From NCBI GenBank assembly GCA_963724625.1, contig CAVRVO010000017.1:248001-312000 (forward strand): DNA of 64,000 nucleotides. The letters are read 5' to 3'. The stretch's first letter is position 1, and each line of letters opens with the position of its first letter. Below the pieces are notes generated by a model. That model searched no databases and had not been told where the DNA came from. It was given only the letters and a program-made list of their open reading frames with translations. Source of the stretch: DATBVX01 sp963724625. Its GTDB lineage: Bacteria; Pseudomonadota; Gammaproteobacteria; Steroidobacterales; Steroidobacteraceae. Both the position numbers and the translations under genes were made by a program. Below, piece by piece: positions 1 to 9,851 of the stretch.

Positions 1-879
1 GCTGGCATGATCGTGTCGCGGGCGATCGTCAACGACCTGTACCCGCGCGAAAAGATGGCGCGCATGATCGCCTGGCTCACGATGGTGACCGTGATCGCCC
101 CGACGCTCGCGCCCTGGGTCGGCGGCAAGCTCATGGTCGCTGCAGGCTGGCGCAGCGTGTTCGTGCTCCTACTGGTCGCTGGTATCGTGATCCTGTGGGC
201 GGCGTGGCGTTGGTTACCAGAGACGCGCGCACCGCGCCCCGCCCACGCAGAGAGCCACTCGGTGGCAGCCGAGGCGAACGCGTTGCTGCGACAGCCGGCA
301 TTCCTGGGCTACACGATCCAGGGTGCGGTGATCTTCGCGGTGTTCTTCGTCTTCGTGTCGACGATGCCGTATGTCATGGTATCGGTGTTCCATCGACCGT
401 TCACGGAGTTCGGCACCTACTACCTGCTGGTCGCAGCCGGCTACTTCCTCGGCAACTGGGGTGTGACGCGCCATCACGGCCGCGCGGGTGTCAATACACT
501 GATCAATATCGGCGTCCTGGTTTCGCTGGGCGGCGCGGCCGTGGCACTCGGTGCGATAGCGCTCGGGGCCGTTCACCCGCTGTGGATCTTCGTGCCCGTT
601 GCCGTGATGACGTTCGGTCAGGGATTGACGCTTCCCAATGTCACCGCCAGCGCCATCGGACTCGCGCGCCAGCACGCCGGGACCTCATCGAGCTTGCTTG
701 GCTTCGTACAGCAGGTGGTGGGCGCGATCTGTGTTCAATGGCTCGGCAGCTATCCCGTCGACACGCCGTTTCCGGTACTGATCTTCTGTGTCGGGATGTG
801 TGTACTCGCGGTGGCGCTGTGGTTCCTGATGCCCCACGCAGCCGCGACCAGCGTGTCGAAGAACCCGCACATGCCATGA
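1..879 (+). CDS. Bcr/CflA-family drug efflux MFS transporter, C-terminal part
   Basis: This is the end of a major facilitator superfamily proton/drug antiporter of the inner membrane. The frame is open from the first base, so the start lies outside the window; about 292 residues are visible. The segment APTLAPWVGG right after the cytoplasmic loop NDLYPREKMARM is the sequence typical of the Bcr/CflA subfamily (bicyclomycin and chloramphenicol exporters). Several hydrophobic helices follow, with a basic/polar central loop near residues 70-90, and the protein ends in a short hydrophilic tail. The substrate cannot be told from sequence. The next gene is convergent, 23 bases downstream. Confidence 0.85.
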   Translation, partial: AGMIVSRAIVNDLYPREKMARMIAWLTMVTVIAPTLAPWVGGKLMVAAGWRSVFVLLLVAGIVILWAAWRWLPETRAPRPAHAESHSVAAEANALLRQPAFLGYTIQGAVIFAVFFVFVSTMPYVMVSVFHRPFTEFGTYYLLVAAGYFLGNWGVTRHHGRAGVNTLINIGVLVSLGGAAVALGAIALGAVHPLWIFVPVAVMTFGQGLTLPNVTASAIGLARQHAGTSSSLLGFVQQVVGAICVQWLGSYPVDTPFPVLIFCVGMCVLAVALWFLMPHAAATSVSKNPHMP

Positions 880-902
880 ACCCGCCGGGCCTCTCGCCGC
901 GG

Positions 903-1484
903 CTAGACCGTTTCGAGCTTTTTCTTCAACGCCTCGAGGCGCACGCCCCAGAAGGCCTTCATCTTCTTCGCCTGTGCGGCCGATTCGATCTTGCCGTGCT
1001 GAAGCGCGACGAGAGTCTTGCCTGAGCCCTTGGGATACAGGTTCACGCCGATGCTCTTCGCGCCGTCGATCCAGGTCACGCGCATCGACTTCGGCGGCGT
1101 CACCTTGTGAATCGTGATTGCCGTCTTCGGCAACCAGCGGACACGCGCTTTGGCGTTGGTCCAGGCGCGAAACACGCTCCTGGCATCGGCCTCGATGGTG
1201 CGGCTCGCGCTGATCTCGAATCCACCCCGCTTCTCGTGCTTCACGCGCAAACCCCGCGCCTGCTCGTAGCCGACAGTGACCATCTGCGCCCACCAGCCCG
1301 GCACGGAATACTTTTCATGCAGCAGCTCGGCCATTGCCGTGTGGCCCAGTGTCGGGCCCCTCTCCTTGTCCAGAATCCTGAGCCATTCGTTCCAGCCGCG
1401 GCCGGTTTTCGCCTTGACCGCATCAGTCGAGACCGGCGGCTTCCAGGCCGCATCCCTGGCGCTGCTCTTATGAGCACTGCTCAT
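903..1484 (-). CDS. DUF4287 plus SRPBCC (AHSA1-like) domain protein
   Basis: The protein has 193 residues. The N-terminal half (about 20-85: VKAKTGRGWNEW, then GWWAQMVTVGYEQARG) matches the DUF4287 pattern. The C-terminal half (about 90-193) reads as an SRPBCC/activator-of-Hsp90-like fold with the segment FRAWTNAKARVRWLP. Such proteins are small cytosolic ligand-binding proteins of unknown function. The ATG at 1484 was chosen because AGGGAGG lies just upstream on the minus strand; the frame is open further upstream but that stretch does not look coding. It is transcribed divergently from hemH. Confidence 0.75.
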   Translation of the reverse strand: MSSAHKSSARDAAWKPPVSTDAVKAKTGRGWNEWLRILDKERGPTLGHTAMAELLHEKYSVPGWWAQMVTVGYEQARGLRVKHEKRGGFEISASRTIEADARSVFRAWTNAKARVRWLPKTAITIHKVTPPKSMRVTWIDGAKSIGVNLYPKGSGKTLVALQHGKIESAAQAKKMKAFWGVRLEALKKKLETV

Positions 1485-1666
1485 TTCGAACCCTCCCTGA
1501 TCATCAGGTGTCTTGGGGACGTCAGGAAAAGCTTGCCACGAGTTTCGCCGCATTGTCACAGCCCTGTCATGTCGTGACGCCGTGCGACTCGCGCGTAGAG
1601 ATGGTGGCGTCTTTTCGCTATGGTGCCAGCCCATCATTGCAGCGAAGGCGCTCTGACACTCCCAGC

Positions 1667-2680
1667 ATGCCGCGTTATCTCAGCCCGCCGCCACCCGTCG
1701 CGCAGCCTGCGCGTGTGGGCGTACTGCTGGTGAATCTCGGCAGTCCCGGCCAACCGACACCGGGCGGCGTGCGGCGATTTCTTGCCGAGATGCTTTCCGA
1801 CCCACGGCTCATCGAGTTACCTCGTGCGCTCTGGCTCCCCATCCTGCACGGCGTGATCCTGCGTGTGCGACCGCGGCGCAGCGCGCGACTCTATCGCAAG
1901 ATCTGGATGCCGGAAGGATCGCCCCTCATCGTGTACGCGAGACGCCTCGCGGATGCGCTGCAAGCTGCGCTCGCGGGGCAGGTCGATGGCGGCTGCGCCA
2001 TCCAGATCGGCATGTGTTATGGAGATCCTGCAATAGCCGCAGGCTTGCAGGATCTGCGATCAAGTGGGGTGCAGCGCCTCATCATTCTTCCGCTGTATCC
2101 GCAGTACGCTGGCGTGACCACCGGCTCGGTGTTCGATCACGTCGCCGCCGAGCTCGCGGGCTGGCGCGTCGTGCCCGAGTTGCGCTTCGTCAACGACTAT
2201 CACGATGCGCCCGCGTATATCGCTGCGCTCAAGGCAAGCGTGCGCGAACATTGGGAGAAGAACGGCCGTTCGCAGCATCTCCTCATGTCCTTTCACAGCA
2301 TGCCGAAACGGCTGTTCGAGAAGGGCGACCCCTACTACACGCGCTGCCAGCACACGGCCACGCTGCTGGCCGGCGCGCTCGGACTGAAAGATAAGGAGTG
2401 GAGTCTGAGCTTTCAGTCCCGTTTCGGGTACCAGGAGTGGCTTCAGCCCTACACCGCGGACGTCGTGCGCCAGCGTGCGCGTGATGGCGTGCGCAAGCTC
2501 ACCGTGATCTGCCCGGGATTTTCGCTCGATTGCCTGGAATCACTGGAAGAAATCGCGATCACGGGACGCGAGGCATTCCTGGAGCACGGCGGCGAGAGCC
2601 TCGACTACATACCGGCGCTCAACGAGCGTGCCGATCATGTCAGCCTGCTCGGCGATCTCATCCTGCGTCGCGCGAACTAG
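1667..2680 (+). CDS. hemH: Ferrochelatase
   Basis: Ferrochelatase inserts Fe2+ into protoporphyrin IX, the last step of protoheme synthesis. The 337 residues cover the whole family length. The N-terminal GVLLVNLGSPGQPTPGGVRRFL, split here around its conserved NLGSP, is the family opening. LLMSFHSMPKR contains the catalytic histidine region, and SLSFQSRFGYQEWLQPYT is the conserved C-terminal signature. The ATG at 1667 puts about 16 residues before the first beta strand; an open extension upstream looks non-coding. The frameshifted VOC gene begins 9 bases downstream and may be co-transcribed. No metal-responsive site was recognised upstream. Confidence 0.95.
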   Translation: MPRYLSPPPPVAQPARVGVLLVNLGSPGQPTPGGVRRFLAEMLSDPRLIELPRALWLPILHGVILRVRPRRSARLYRKIWMPEGSPLIVYARRLADALQAALAGQVDGGCAIQIGMCYGDPAIAAGLQDLRSSGVQRLIILPLYPQYAGVTTGSVFDHVAAELAGWRVVPELRFVNDYHDAPAYIAALKASVREHWEKNGRSQHLLMSFHSMPKRLFEKGDPYYTRCQHTATLLAGALGLKDKEWSLSFQSRFGYQEWLQPYTADVVRQRARDGVRKLTVICPGFSLDCLESLEEIAITGREAFLEHGGESLDYIPALNERADHVSLLGDLILRRAN

Positions 2681-2689
2681 GGGACTCAC

Positions 2690-3410
2690 ATGCTGGGACG
2701 CTTCCTCGAAATCAGCGTGCACGCGCCGAATGTGCTCGAGTCGCTGGAGTTCTACCAGAAGCTTGGCTTCACGCAGGCGCAGGTGGGCGAAGCGTGGGCA
2801 CACCCGTACGCAGTGGTCTCGGACGGGCGCCTGTTCATCGGCCTGCACCAATACGAGTTCGACTCGCCGTCACTGACTTTCGTCAAGCCTGATCTGTCGC
2901 GCTACATCGACACGCTGGAGAGCCTTGGAATCGAGTTCGCGTTCCGCAAGCTCGGCGGCGATGTATTCAACGAGGCGGGCTTTCACGATCCGGACCGGCT
3001 GATGGTGACACTCCTGGAGGCGCGCACGTTTTCTCCGCCGACGCGCCAGCCGGGCGAGACTTCGTCGTGCGGCTATTTCAACGAGATCGGCATTCCGGCA
3101 CGCAATCCCGGTGATTCCAAGAATTTCTGGGAGCGGCTCGGGTTCGTCGCGACGGATGAACAGAGCGAGCCGTTTCGCCACATTTCCCTGACCAGCGACT
3201 CTCTCGATCTCGGCCTCTATGCCAGCGCGCGAGCTGCGCAAGCCGGTGCTGAGCTTCATCGACCCCGAAATGCCGTCGCGTCTCAGCCACATCGACAAGC
3301 TGGGCATCGAGCGCTCACAGCACCTGCCTGCAGCGTTCGATCCCGAGAGCATGGCGATGCTCGTGGCGCCCGAAGGCACGACTTTGCTCCTCATGACTGG
3401 CGACGCCTGA
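2690..3410 (+). pseudogene. Two-module VOC (glyoxalase/dioxygenase-like) protein, frameshifted
   Basis: The reading frame from ATG 2690 encodes two tandem vicinal-oxygen-chelate modules. Module one (about 1-110) starts with FLEISVHAPNVLESLEFYQK and module two (about 125-240) starts with CGYFNEIGIPARNPGDSKNF. Near 3224-3231 the frame breaks. The sensible continuation (ELRKPVLSFIDPEMPSRL through TTLLLMTGDA) lies one base later and ends at 3410. Reading on without the shift gives low-quality Arg/His-rich sequence to 3436. One surplus base in a GCGCGC stretch explains this. The substrate is unknown. The gene is probably intact in the organism if this is a sequencing error. Confidence 0.7.
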
Positions 3411-3577
3411 GAGCCTGGCCGCCCAGCGCGACATGAATCCGCGGCGGCTCGTCCTGCCGCGGCAGCATCTCGTACCGAAAACGTGTCAGCCCTGGCAAAA
3501 AACACTATCCTTGCGCGCCTCGAGGCCGGTCCGGTGAACAACTCGAACGCCCGGCGAACACTTATTGGAGGATCCCG

Positions 3578-5654
3578 ATGAACGTTCTGGTTCGCGCTCT
3601 GCTGCTGCTCATGCTGAGCGGCACTGCACTTGCCGATGAAGGGATGTGGACTTTCGACAACTTCCCCAAGCAACTGGTCAAGGAAAAGCTCGGCGTCGAT
3701 ATCACCGACGCGTGGCTCGATCACGCTCGCCTTGCGACGACGCGCCTCGAATCCGGGTGCACCGGGTCGTTCATCTCTCCCGACGGCCTGATTCTCACCA
3801 ACCATCACTGCGCCAGCGAATGCCTGGCGCAGATTTCCACGCCGCAGAAAGACATGCTCGCCGACGGTTTTCTCGCCGCCTCGCGCAGCCAGGAACCCGC
3901 ATGCAAGACCGAGCAGATCTCAGTACTGGTCGCGATGGAAGACATTACCGCGCAGGATCAGCGCAGCGACCCAAGGACTCGACGACAGCGCGGCGAACGC
4001 AGCGCGCAAGAAGGAACTGACGCGGCTCGAACAGGCCTGCGAGGAAGCATCGAAGAAGGACAAGCGCACCGGAGCCCTCTCCTGCGAATCGGTTTCGCTC
4101 TACCAGGGCGGTCAGTACTTCCTCTACAAGTACAAGCGCTATAGCGATATCCGTCTGGTGTTTGCCCCCGAGGACGATATCGCCGCCTTTGGCGGCGATC
4201 CGGACAACTTCCAGTTCCCGCGTTACTGCCTCGACATGTCGCTCATGCGAGCCTACGAGAACGGCAAGCCGGCCAGCACACCGAATTACCTCAAGGTGAA
4301 CTTCGCCGGACCTGAAGCAGGAGAACCCGTATTCGTGACCGGGCATCCGGGAAATACCCAGCGCCTGCTCACGGTCGATCAGCTCGTCTCGAACCGCAAC
4401 GCTTACCTGCCCCTGTGGCTGCTGCGGTACGCGGAACTGCGTGGCCGTTACATTCAGTTCAGCAAGACTGACGCGGAGTCCCTGCGCATCGTGCAGGATC
4501 CCCTCAACTCAATCGAGAACTCCATCAAGGTGCGCCGTAAACAGCTCGATGCGTTGTTGGACGAGAGCCTGATGCAGTCAAAGGGCGCGGAAGAAAAGGC
4601 GCTGCGCGACAAGGTGGCCGCCGATCCGGCGCTGCGTGCGATTGCCGGCTCAGCCTGGGATGACATGGCGAAGGCGCAGGCTGCGTATCGCAACCAGTTG
4701 CTGCCCTACACCTTTGTCGAAGGTGCCGCCGGTTTCAACAGTGAGCTGTATCGATACGCGCGCGCCCTGGTACGCGGCGCGGCAGAACGCGCCAAGCCGA
4801 ACGAAGAACGTTTCCGCGAATACACCAACGCCGCACTTCCGCAACTCGAGCAATACGTCAAGGCGGACACGCCGGTGTACCCGTCGCTCGACAAGCTGAC
4901 GTTGTCGTTCGCGCTGGAGCGCATGCGCGAGTGGCTGGGGCCCGATGACAAGCTGGTCCGGAGCGTACTGGGGAGTGAGTCCCCGGACAGCCTCGCGGCA
5001 CGCCTGGTCGACGGCAGCAAGCTCGGCGACGCCAAGGTTCGCGCACAGCTCTGGGACGGGGGTGCCGCGGCGGTCGAGGCATCGACCGATCCGATGATCC
5101 AGCTGGCGCGCAAGGTGGATCCGGACGCTCGTGCGATCCGCAAGCGTTATGAGGACGAAGTCGAGGCGCCGACCGAAGTCGCGAGCGAGAAGATCGCGCG
5201 CGCCCGCTTCAAGGTCCTGGGAACCAGTACCTACCCCGATGCGACTTTCACGCTACGCGTCAACTTCGGCACGGTGCAGGCGTGGGTTGAGAAAGGCGAG
5301 CCGGTAGCGCCGTTCACCACCCTCAAGGTGGCCTACGATCGGACGACCGGGAAGAAGCCATTCAGCATGCCGCCACGCTGGGTCGAGCAGAAGGGTTCTC
5401 TTGATCCGAGTACGCGGTTCAATCTGTCAACCAACAACGACATCGTCGGCGGGAACTCCGGCAGCCCGCTCATCAATGCCAAGGGCGAGCTGGTGGGTCT
5501 CATGTTCGACGGCAACATTCACTCGATCTCGGGCTCCTACTGGTTCGATGTCGAGAAGAACCGGGCCATTGCCGTGGATCCGACGATCATGAAGGAAGCA
5601 CTCACCAAGGTGTATCACGCCGACGCGCTGGTGAAAGAGATCTCGGGGCGCTGA
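3578..5654 (+). pseudogene. S46-family dipeptidyl-peptidase (DPP7-like), frameshifted
   Basis: S46 peptidases remove dipeptides from peptide N-termini in the periplasm. A signal peptide (residues 1-19, ending LSGTALA) opens the gene. TNHHCASE carries the catalytic His, and GGNSGSP near the C-terminus carries the catalytic Ser. The residue 18 positions after that Ser is Gly (in FDGN). From family knowledge Gly there goes with DPP7-type hydrophobic specificity, and Arg (FDRN) with the acidic-specific DPP11 type. The frame breaks near 3955-3963. Skipping one base joins ITAQDQ to AATQGLDDSAAN and the rest of the protein, about 691 residues in all. Apart from that break nothing is missing. Confidence 0.8.
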
Positions 5655-5685
5655 CCGGGCATTGCCGGCTTCTCTATAGTCTTCG

Positions 5686-5717
5686 GCCGTGCAGCAGGTT
5701 CAGTGCCGCTGCACGGC
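5686..5717 (+). terminator. Perfect 10-bp inverted repeat downstream of the S46 gene
   Basis: The arms GCCGTGCAGC (5686-5695) and GCTGCACGGC (5708-5717) are exact reverse complements around a 12-base loop. They are followed by a pyrimidine-rich stretch (ATTCTCCCTTTG) without a clean T run. The position, 32 bases after the S46 stop codon and before the arn operon, fits transcription termination, but a purely structural role is possible. Confidence 0.4.
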
Positions 5718-5868
5718 ATTCTCCCTTTGTCCGCCTGATCCCGCGCCCCGGCCCCGCCCAGGGCGGGAAGGTGTATCCTGCGCCCGCCTCCTGGCATCCA
5801 AGCGCACTGGCGGTTGATTGTGGCGGCGACAAGCGTCTAACACCCGAATCACCGCTGGCCATAACCGC

Positions 5869-6880
5869 ATGCAAAGCACCATCACGGAGCCGTCCAGGAC
5901 GGTCGTGCAGGCGACAATCCGCCCTGAAATCAGCGTCGTCGTGCCGGTCTTCAACGAGGAGGCCTGCCTGCCGGAGCTGTTCGTGCGGCTCTATGAGGCG
6001 CTCGATCAGCTGGGCGCACCTTACGAGTGCATCTTCGTGGACGACGGCAGCCGCGATCGCTCGGTCGCGCTGCTGCGCGCCCAGCACGCTGCGCGCCCTG
6101 GCGGAAACGCGCGTGATCCTGTTTCAGCGCAACTTCGGCCAGCACGCGGCGATCCTGGCCGGATTCGAGCGCGCGGCCGGCGAGATCGTCATCACCCTTG
6201 ATGCCGACCTGCAGAACCCTCCCGAGGAAATTCCCCGGCTGCGCGCAGCCATCAAGCTCGGGCATGACTATGTCGGTACCGTCCGGCGCGGTCGTCAGGA
6301 TCACTGGGCCAGGCGCTGGGCCTCGCGCGCGCTGAACCACCTGCGGGAGAAGACCACTCACATCCACATCACCGACCAGGGTTGCATGCTGCGCGCCTAC
6401 GCGCGCGACGTGATCGATGCGGTGAATGCGTCGCGCGAAGTGAATACTTTCATTCCCGCGCTGGGCTACCTGTACGCGCGCAATCCCACCGAGATCGAAG
6501 TCGCGCACGAGTCGAGGCGCGCCGGCCAGTCGAAGTATTCGCTCTACAAGCTGATACGGCTCAACTTCGACCTGATGACCGGCTTCACCTTCGTGCCGCT
6601 GCAATTGTTTTCGATGCTGGGCATGGCGATCGCGGGTATGTCGGGTCTGCTGGTGATCTACCTCGTGGCGCGACGCCTGATCCTGGGGCCGGAGGTGGAG
6701 GGCGTGTTCACCCTCTTTGCCATCGCCTTCATGCTGATCGGCGTGGCGCTGTTCGGCATCGGCCTGATCGGCGAATACGTCGGCCGCACCTACGAGCAGG
6801 TACGCGGCCGGCCTCGCTACATCGTCGCGGCAGTACTCGAAAGCCAGAAAGGCAGGCAGCGCGAGCGGCTTCGTGTCTAG
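5869..6880 (+). pseudogene. arnC: Undecaprenyl-phosphate L-Ara4FN transferase ArnC, frameshifted
   Basis: ArnC moves 4-deoxy-4-formamido-L-arabinose from UDP to undecaprenyl phosphate at the inner membrane. The GT2 fold is plain: ISVVVPVFNEEACLPELF, FVDDGSRDRS, then ITLDADLQNPPEEIP (the DxD region). Two C-terminal membrane helices (about 230-310) follow, as in ArnC/DPMS-type enzymes. The frame breaks near 6088. Dropping one base joins LLRAQH to LRALAETRVILFQRN, and all later motifs are in the new frame. This is the first gene of the arn operon; its stop overlaps the GTG start of the next gene by 8 bases. Confidence 0.85.
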
Positions 6881-7853
6881 AGCGGTCGTGTTCGCCTACA
6901 GCGAAGTCGGATTTCGCTGCCTGCGCGTACTGCTCGATCGAGGCATCGATGTTCCCCTGGTATTCACGCACGCGGACGCTCCGGGCGAGGTGCACTGGTT
7001 TCAGAGCGTGGCGCGGCTTGCGACGGAGCGCGGGATCGAAGTGGTGACACCCGAGAATCCGAATTCGGCAGGGTGGATCAAACGGGTGGGTGCACTCACG
7101 CCGCACTACATCTTTTCCTTCTATTACCGCTCGATGCTCGGCCAGCCCCTGCTGAGCAACGCCCGTTGGGGTGCGCTCAACATGCATGGGTCGCTCCTGC
7201 CCAAGTATCGCGGCCGCGCTCCGGTCAATTGGGCCATTCTCAATGGCGAGCGCAGCACGGGCGCAACGCTGCACTACATGGTCAGCAAGCCCGATGCCGG
7301 GCCGATCGTGGCACAGCAAGCTGTCCCGATCGGGATCAACGATACCGCGCTCACGGTATCGATCGCTGTGGCCCAGACCGCGGCAAGCCTGCTCGAGGAC
7401 TGCCTGCCTCTGCTTGCAGAAGGGCCCCCTGCCGCGAGGCCCATGGATCTCACGGAAGGCTCTTATTTCGGCGCTCGCACAGCGGAGGACGGGCGCATCG
7501 ACTGGTCGTGGCCAGCCGATCGTATTCACGCGCTCATCCGCGCGGTCGCGCCACCATTTCCCGGCGCCTTCACCGATCTCGGGCCACAGCGCATCGTGTT
7601 CGACTCATCGCGCTGGACGGGCGAACCGGCCCGTTCTGAAGCTGGAGCGCGGCTCTACGTGGAGCGTGGCGAGCACCTGCATCTAGATTGCGCTGATGGC
7701 TTGAGGCTGGAGATTCCCTCCCTCTCCATCGACGGCCAACCGCTCGACGCGCGTGGTTTCGCCCGACTGCATGGCGACACGCCGCTGCCACTCGACAATT
7801 TATCTGCACCGGAAACCTTCGCTCATGAAGAAACTGCTGATCCTCGGCGTTAA
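6873..7853 (+). CDS. arnA: UDP-L-Ara4N formyltransferase (ArnA N-terminal domain as a separate protein)
   Basis: It formylates UDP-4-amino-4-deoxy-L-arabinose using N10-formyl-tetrahydrofolate. The protein has 326 residues and corresponds only to the N-terminal half of enterobacterial ArnA. The formyltransferase core is clear: NMHGSLLPKYRGRAPVNW carries the catalytic Asn and His, and SKPDAGPI carries the catalytic Asp. A smaller Fmt-like C-terminal domain follows (about 200-305). Translation probably starts at GTG 6873, overlapping the arnC stop. The tail overlaps the next gene (decarboxylase half) by 29 bases in another frame, so the two ArnA activities are separate polypeptides here. Confidence 0.9.
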   Translation: MSRAVVFAYSEVGFRCLRVLLDRGIDVPLVFTHADAPGEVHWFQSVARLATERGIEVVTPENPNSAGWIKRVGALTPHYIFSFYYRSMLGQPLLSNARWGALNMHGSLLPKYRGRAPVNWAILNGERSTGATLHYMVSKPDAGPIVAQQAVPIGINDTALTVSIAVAQTAASLLEDCLPLLAEGPPAARPMDLTEGSYFGARTAEDGRIDWSWPADRIHALIRAVAPPFPGAFTDLGPQRIVFDSSRWTGEPARSEAGARLYVERGEHLHLDCADGLRLEIPSLSIDGQPLDARGFARLHGDTPLPLDNLSAPETFAHEETADPRR

Positions 7854-8874
7854 CGGGTTCATCGGCCATCACCTGAGCGAGGCGGTGATGCGCGAGACGG
7901 ACTGGCATGTCTACGGCATGGACCTGGAGAGCGATCGCGTCGCACACCTGCTCGACAACCCGCGCTTTCACTACTTCGAAGGCGACATCACCATCAACCG
8001 CGAGTGGGTCGAGTACCACATCCGCAAGTGCGACGTGCTCCTGCCGCTGGTCGCGATCGCTACACCCGCCACTTACATCACCGACCCATTGGGCGTTTTC
8101 GAGCTGGACTTCGAAGCCAACCTGCCCCTGGTCCGGCAGTGCGCGAAGCATCACAAGCGCGTGGTGTTCCCGTCGACCTCCGAAATCTACGGCATGTCGA
8201 CGGACAGCGAATTTCATCCGTATGAGTCCTCCCTGGTGCTGGGACCGATCCCGAAGTCGCGCTGGATCTACTCGTGCAGCAAGCAGCTGCTCGATCGGAT
8301 CATCTGGGCCTACGGCGCCGACGCCGGGCTCGATTTCACGCTGTTTCGCCCCTTCAACTGGATCGGGCCGGGACTCGACCGCATGCAGACACCGAAGGAA
8401 GGCAGCTCCCGGGTGCTGACACAGTTCCTCGGCAATATCGTACGCGGCGAGGACATCCGGCTGGTGGATGGCGGCTCGCAGCGGCGTTGCTTCACCTACA
8501 TCTCCGAGGGCATCGATTGCCTGTTGAAGATCATTGCCAACCGCAATGGGGTGGCATCGGGTCACATCTACAACATCGGCAACCCGGCCAACGATCTCTC
8601 CATCCGCGAGCTCGCGGAGCTGATGCTGGATATCGCCCGCTCCATCGACGCGTACGCCACGTCGGCGGCCAAGGTGCGCATCGTTGATGTCACCGCGGAG
8701 AAGTACTACGGCGCCGGCTACCAGGATGTGCAGAGCCGCGTGCCCTGGATCAGGAATACCAGCGAGGAGCTCGACTGGGCACCGAAGATCGACATGCAGA
8801 CCGCCGTGCGCCGCATCTTCGAGTCCTACCGCGCCAATCTCGGCGATGCCCGCGCCCTGGTGGATGCGGCCTGA
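7825..8874 (+). CDS. arnA: UDP-glucuronate oxidative decarboxylase (ArnA C-terminal domain as a separate protein)
   Basis: This NAD+-dependent short-chain dehydrogenase oxidises and decarboxylates UDP-glucuronate to UDP-Ara4-ketopentose, the first committed step. The 349 residues match the C-terminal half of ArnA: GVNGFIGHHL is the Rossmann loop, STSEIYG holds the catalytic Ser/Glu, and WIYSCSKQLLDRIIWAYG holds the Tyr-x3-Lys pair. ATG 7825 was chosen because the protein then begins directly with the first beta strand (MKKLLILGVNG). The gene overlaps its upstream partner by 29 bases, which suggests translational coupling. The arnD gene starts 11 bases downstream. Confidence 0.92.
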   Translation: MKKLLILGVNGFIGHHLSEAVMRETDWHVYGMDLESDRVAHLLDNPRFHYFEGDITINREWVEYHIRKCDVLLPLVAIATPATYITDPLGVFELDFEANLPLVRQCAKHHKRVVFPSTSEIYGMSTDSEFHPYESSLVLGPIPKSRWIYSCSKQLLDRIIWAYGADAGLDFTLFRPFNWIGPGLDRMQTPKEGSSRVLTQFLGNIVRGEDIRLVDGGSQRRCFTYISEGIDCLLKIIANRNGVASGHIYNIGNPANDLSIRELAELMLDIARSIDAYATSAAKVRIVDVTAEKYYGAGYQDVQSRVPWIRNTSEELDWAPKIDMQTAVRRIFESYRANLGDARALVDAA

Positions 8875-8885
8875 TTCGCGACGCA

Positions 8886-9851
8886 ATGAGCGATATTTCG
8901 CCTGCCCGTGGCGCGCGCGAGGAGCCCACACGCCGGCTCGCGCTCAAGATCGACGTGGACACGCTGCGAGGAACGCTCGAAGGTGTCCCGCGTCTCACCG
9001 AACTGCTGCAACGTCTGCGCGCAAGGGCAACGTTCTACTTCAGCGTCGGGCCTGACCATACCGGGCGGGCATTGCGACGCGCATTCCGGCCCGGCTTCCT
9101 CGGCAAGGTGCGGCGCACCTCGGTGCTGGAACATTACGGCTGGAAAACGCTCCTGTACGGCACGTTGCTGCCGGGCCCGCACATCGGCCAGCGCGCAGCT
9201 GCAGTGATGCGCTCGGTGCGCGATGCCGGCTTTGAAGTGGGTCTGCACTCCTACGACCACGTCCGCTGGCAGGACGGTGTCACCCGCGCCGATGAATCCT
9301 GGACCGGGGACGAGCTCGAACGAGGCGTCGCAGCGTTCACTGCGGTGTTCGGCCACCCACCGGACTCGCACGCGGCGGCCGGCTGGCAGCTCAATCCGCA
9401 CGTGCTGACGCTCGAGTCGCAGTACCGCTTTCGTTACGCCAGCGATACGCGCGGTGTGACCCCGTTTCTTCCCGAGATGCACGGCGTGATCGGCGAGTGT
9501 GCGCAGCTGCCGACGACGCTGCCGACGCTCGACGAGCTCATCGGGATCGAGGGCCATTCCGCCGACGAGGCGGTCGATGCGATTCTAGCCGCGACCAACT
9601 CGCATCCCGCGATGAGCCACGTTTTCACGTTGCATGCCGAGCTCGAGGGCCAAAGGCTGCTGCCGCAATTCGAGCGACTGCTCGAAGGCTGGATGTCACA
9701 AGGCTTCGAGCTCGTAGCGATGCGCGACCTGTTCGTGCATCTGCAGGTGAATCGCTTGCGCCGCCACGAAATCGACCTCGATGAAGTTCCGGGCCGCTCC
9801 GGCACGCTGGCCATCCAGGGCCGCCGGCTGACGGAAGCGACCAGTCAATGA
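8886..9851 (+). CDS. arnD: 4-deoxy-4-formamido-L-arabinose-phosphoundecaprenol deformylase
   Basis: ArnD removes the formyl group from undecaprenyl-phosphate-L-Ara4FN, giving the donor used by ArnT. The 321 residues show a NodB-type polysaccharide-deacetylase fold. LKIDVDT at the start carries the metal-binding acidic residues, and EVGLHSYDHVRW carries the HxxxH metal motif. ATFYFSVGPDHTGRAL is an ArnD-like segment. The N-terminus holds about 20 extra polar residues before the first strand. The stop codon overlaps the arnT start by 4 bases (ATGA). Confidence 0.9.
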   Translation: MSDISPARGAREEPTRRLALKIDVDTLRGTLEGVPRLTELLQRLRARATFYFSVGPDHTGRALRRAFRPGFLGKVRRTSVLEHYGWKTLLYGTLLPGPHIGQRAAAVMRSVRDAGFEVGLHSYDHVRWQDGVTRADESWTGDELERGVAAFTAVFGHPPDSHAAAGWQLNPHVLTLESQYRFRYASDTRGVTPFLPEMHGVIGECAQLPTTLPTLDELIGIEGHSADEAVDAILAATNSHPAMSHVFTLHAELEGQRLLPQFERLLEGWMSQGFELVAMRDLFVHLQVNRLRRHEIDLDEVPGRSGTLAIQGRRLTEATSQ

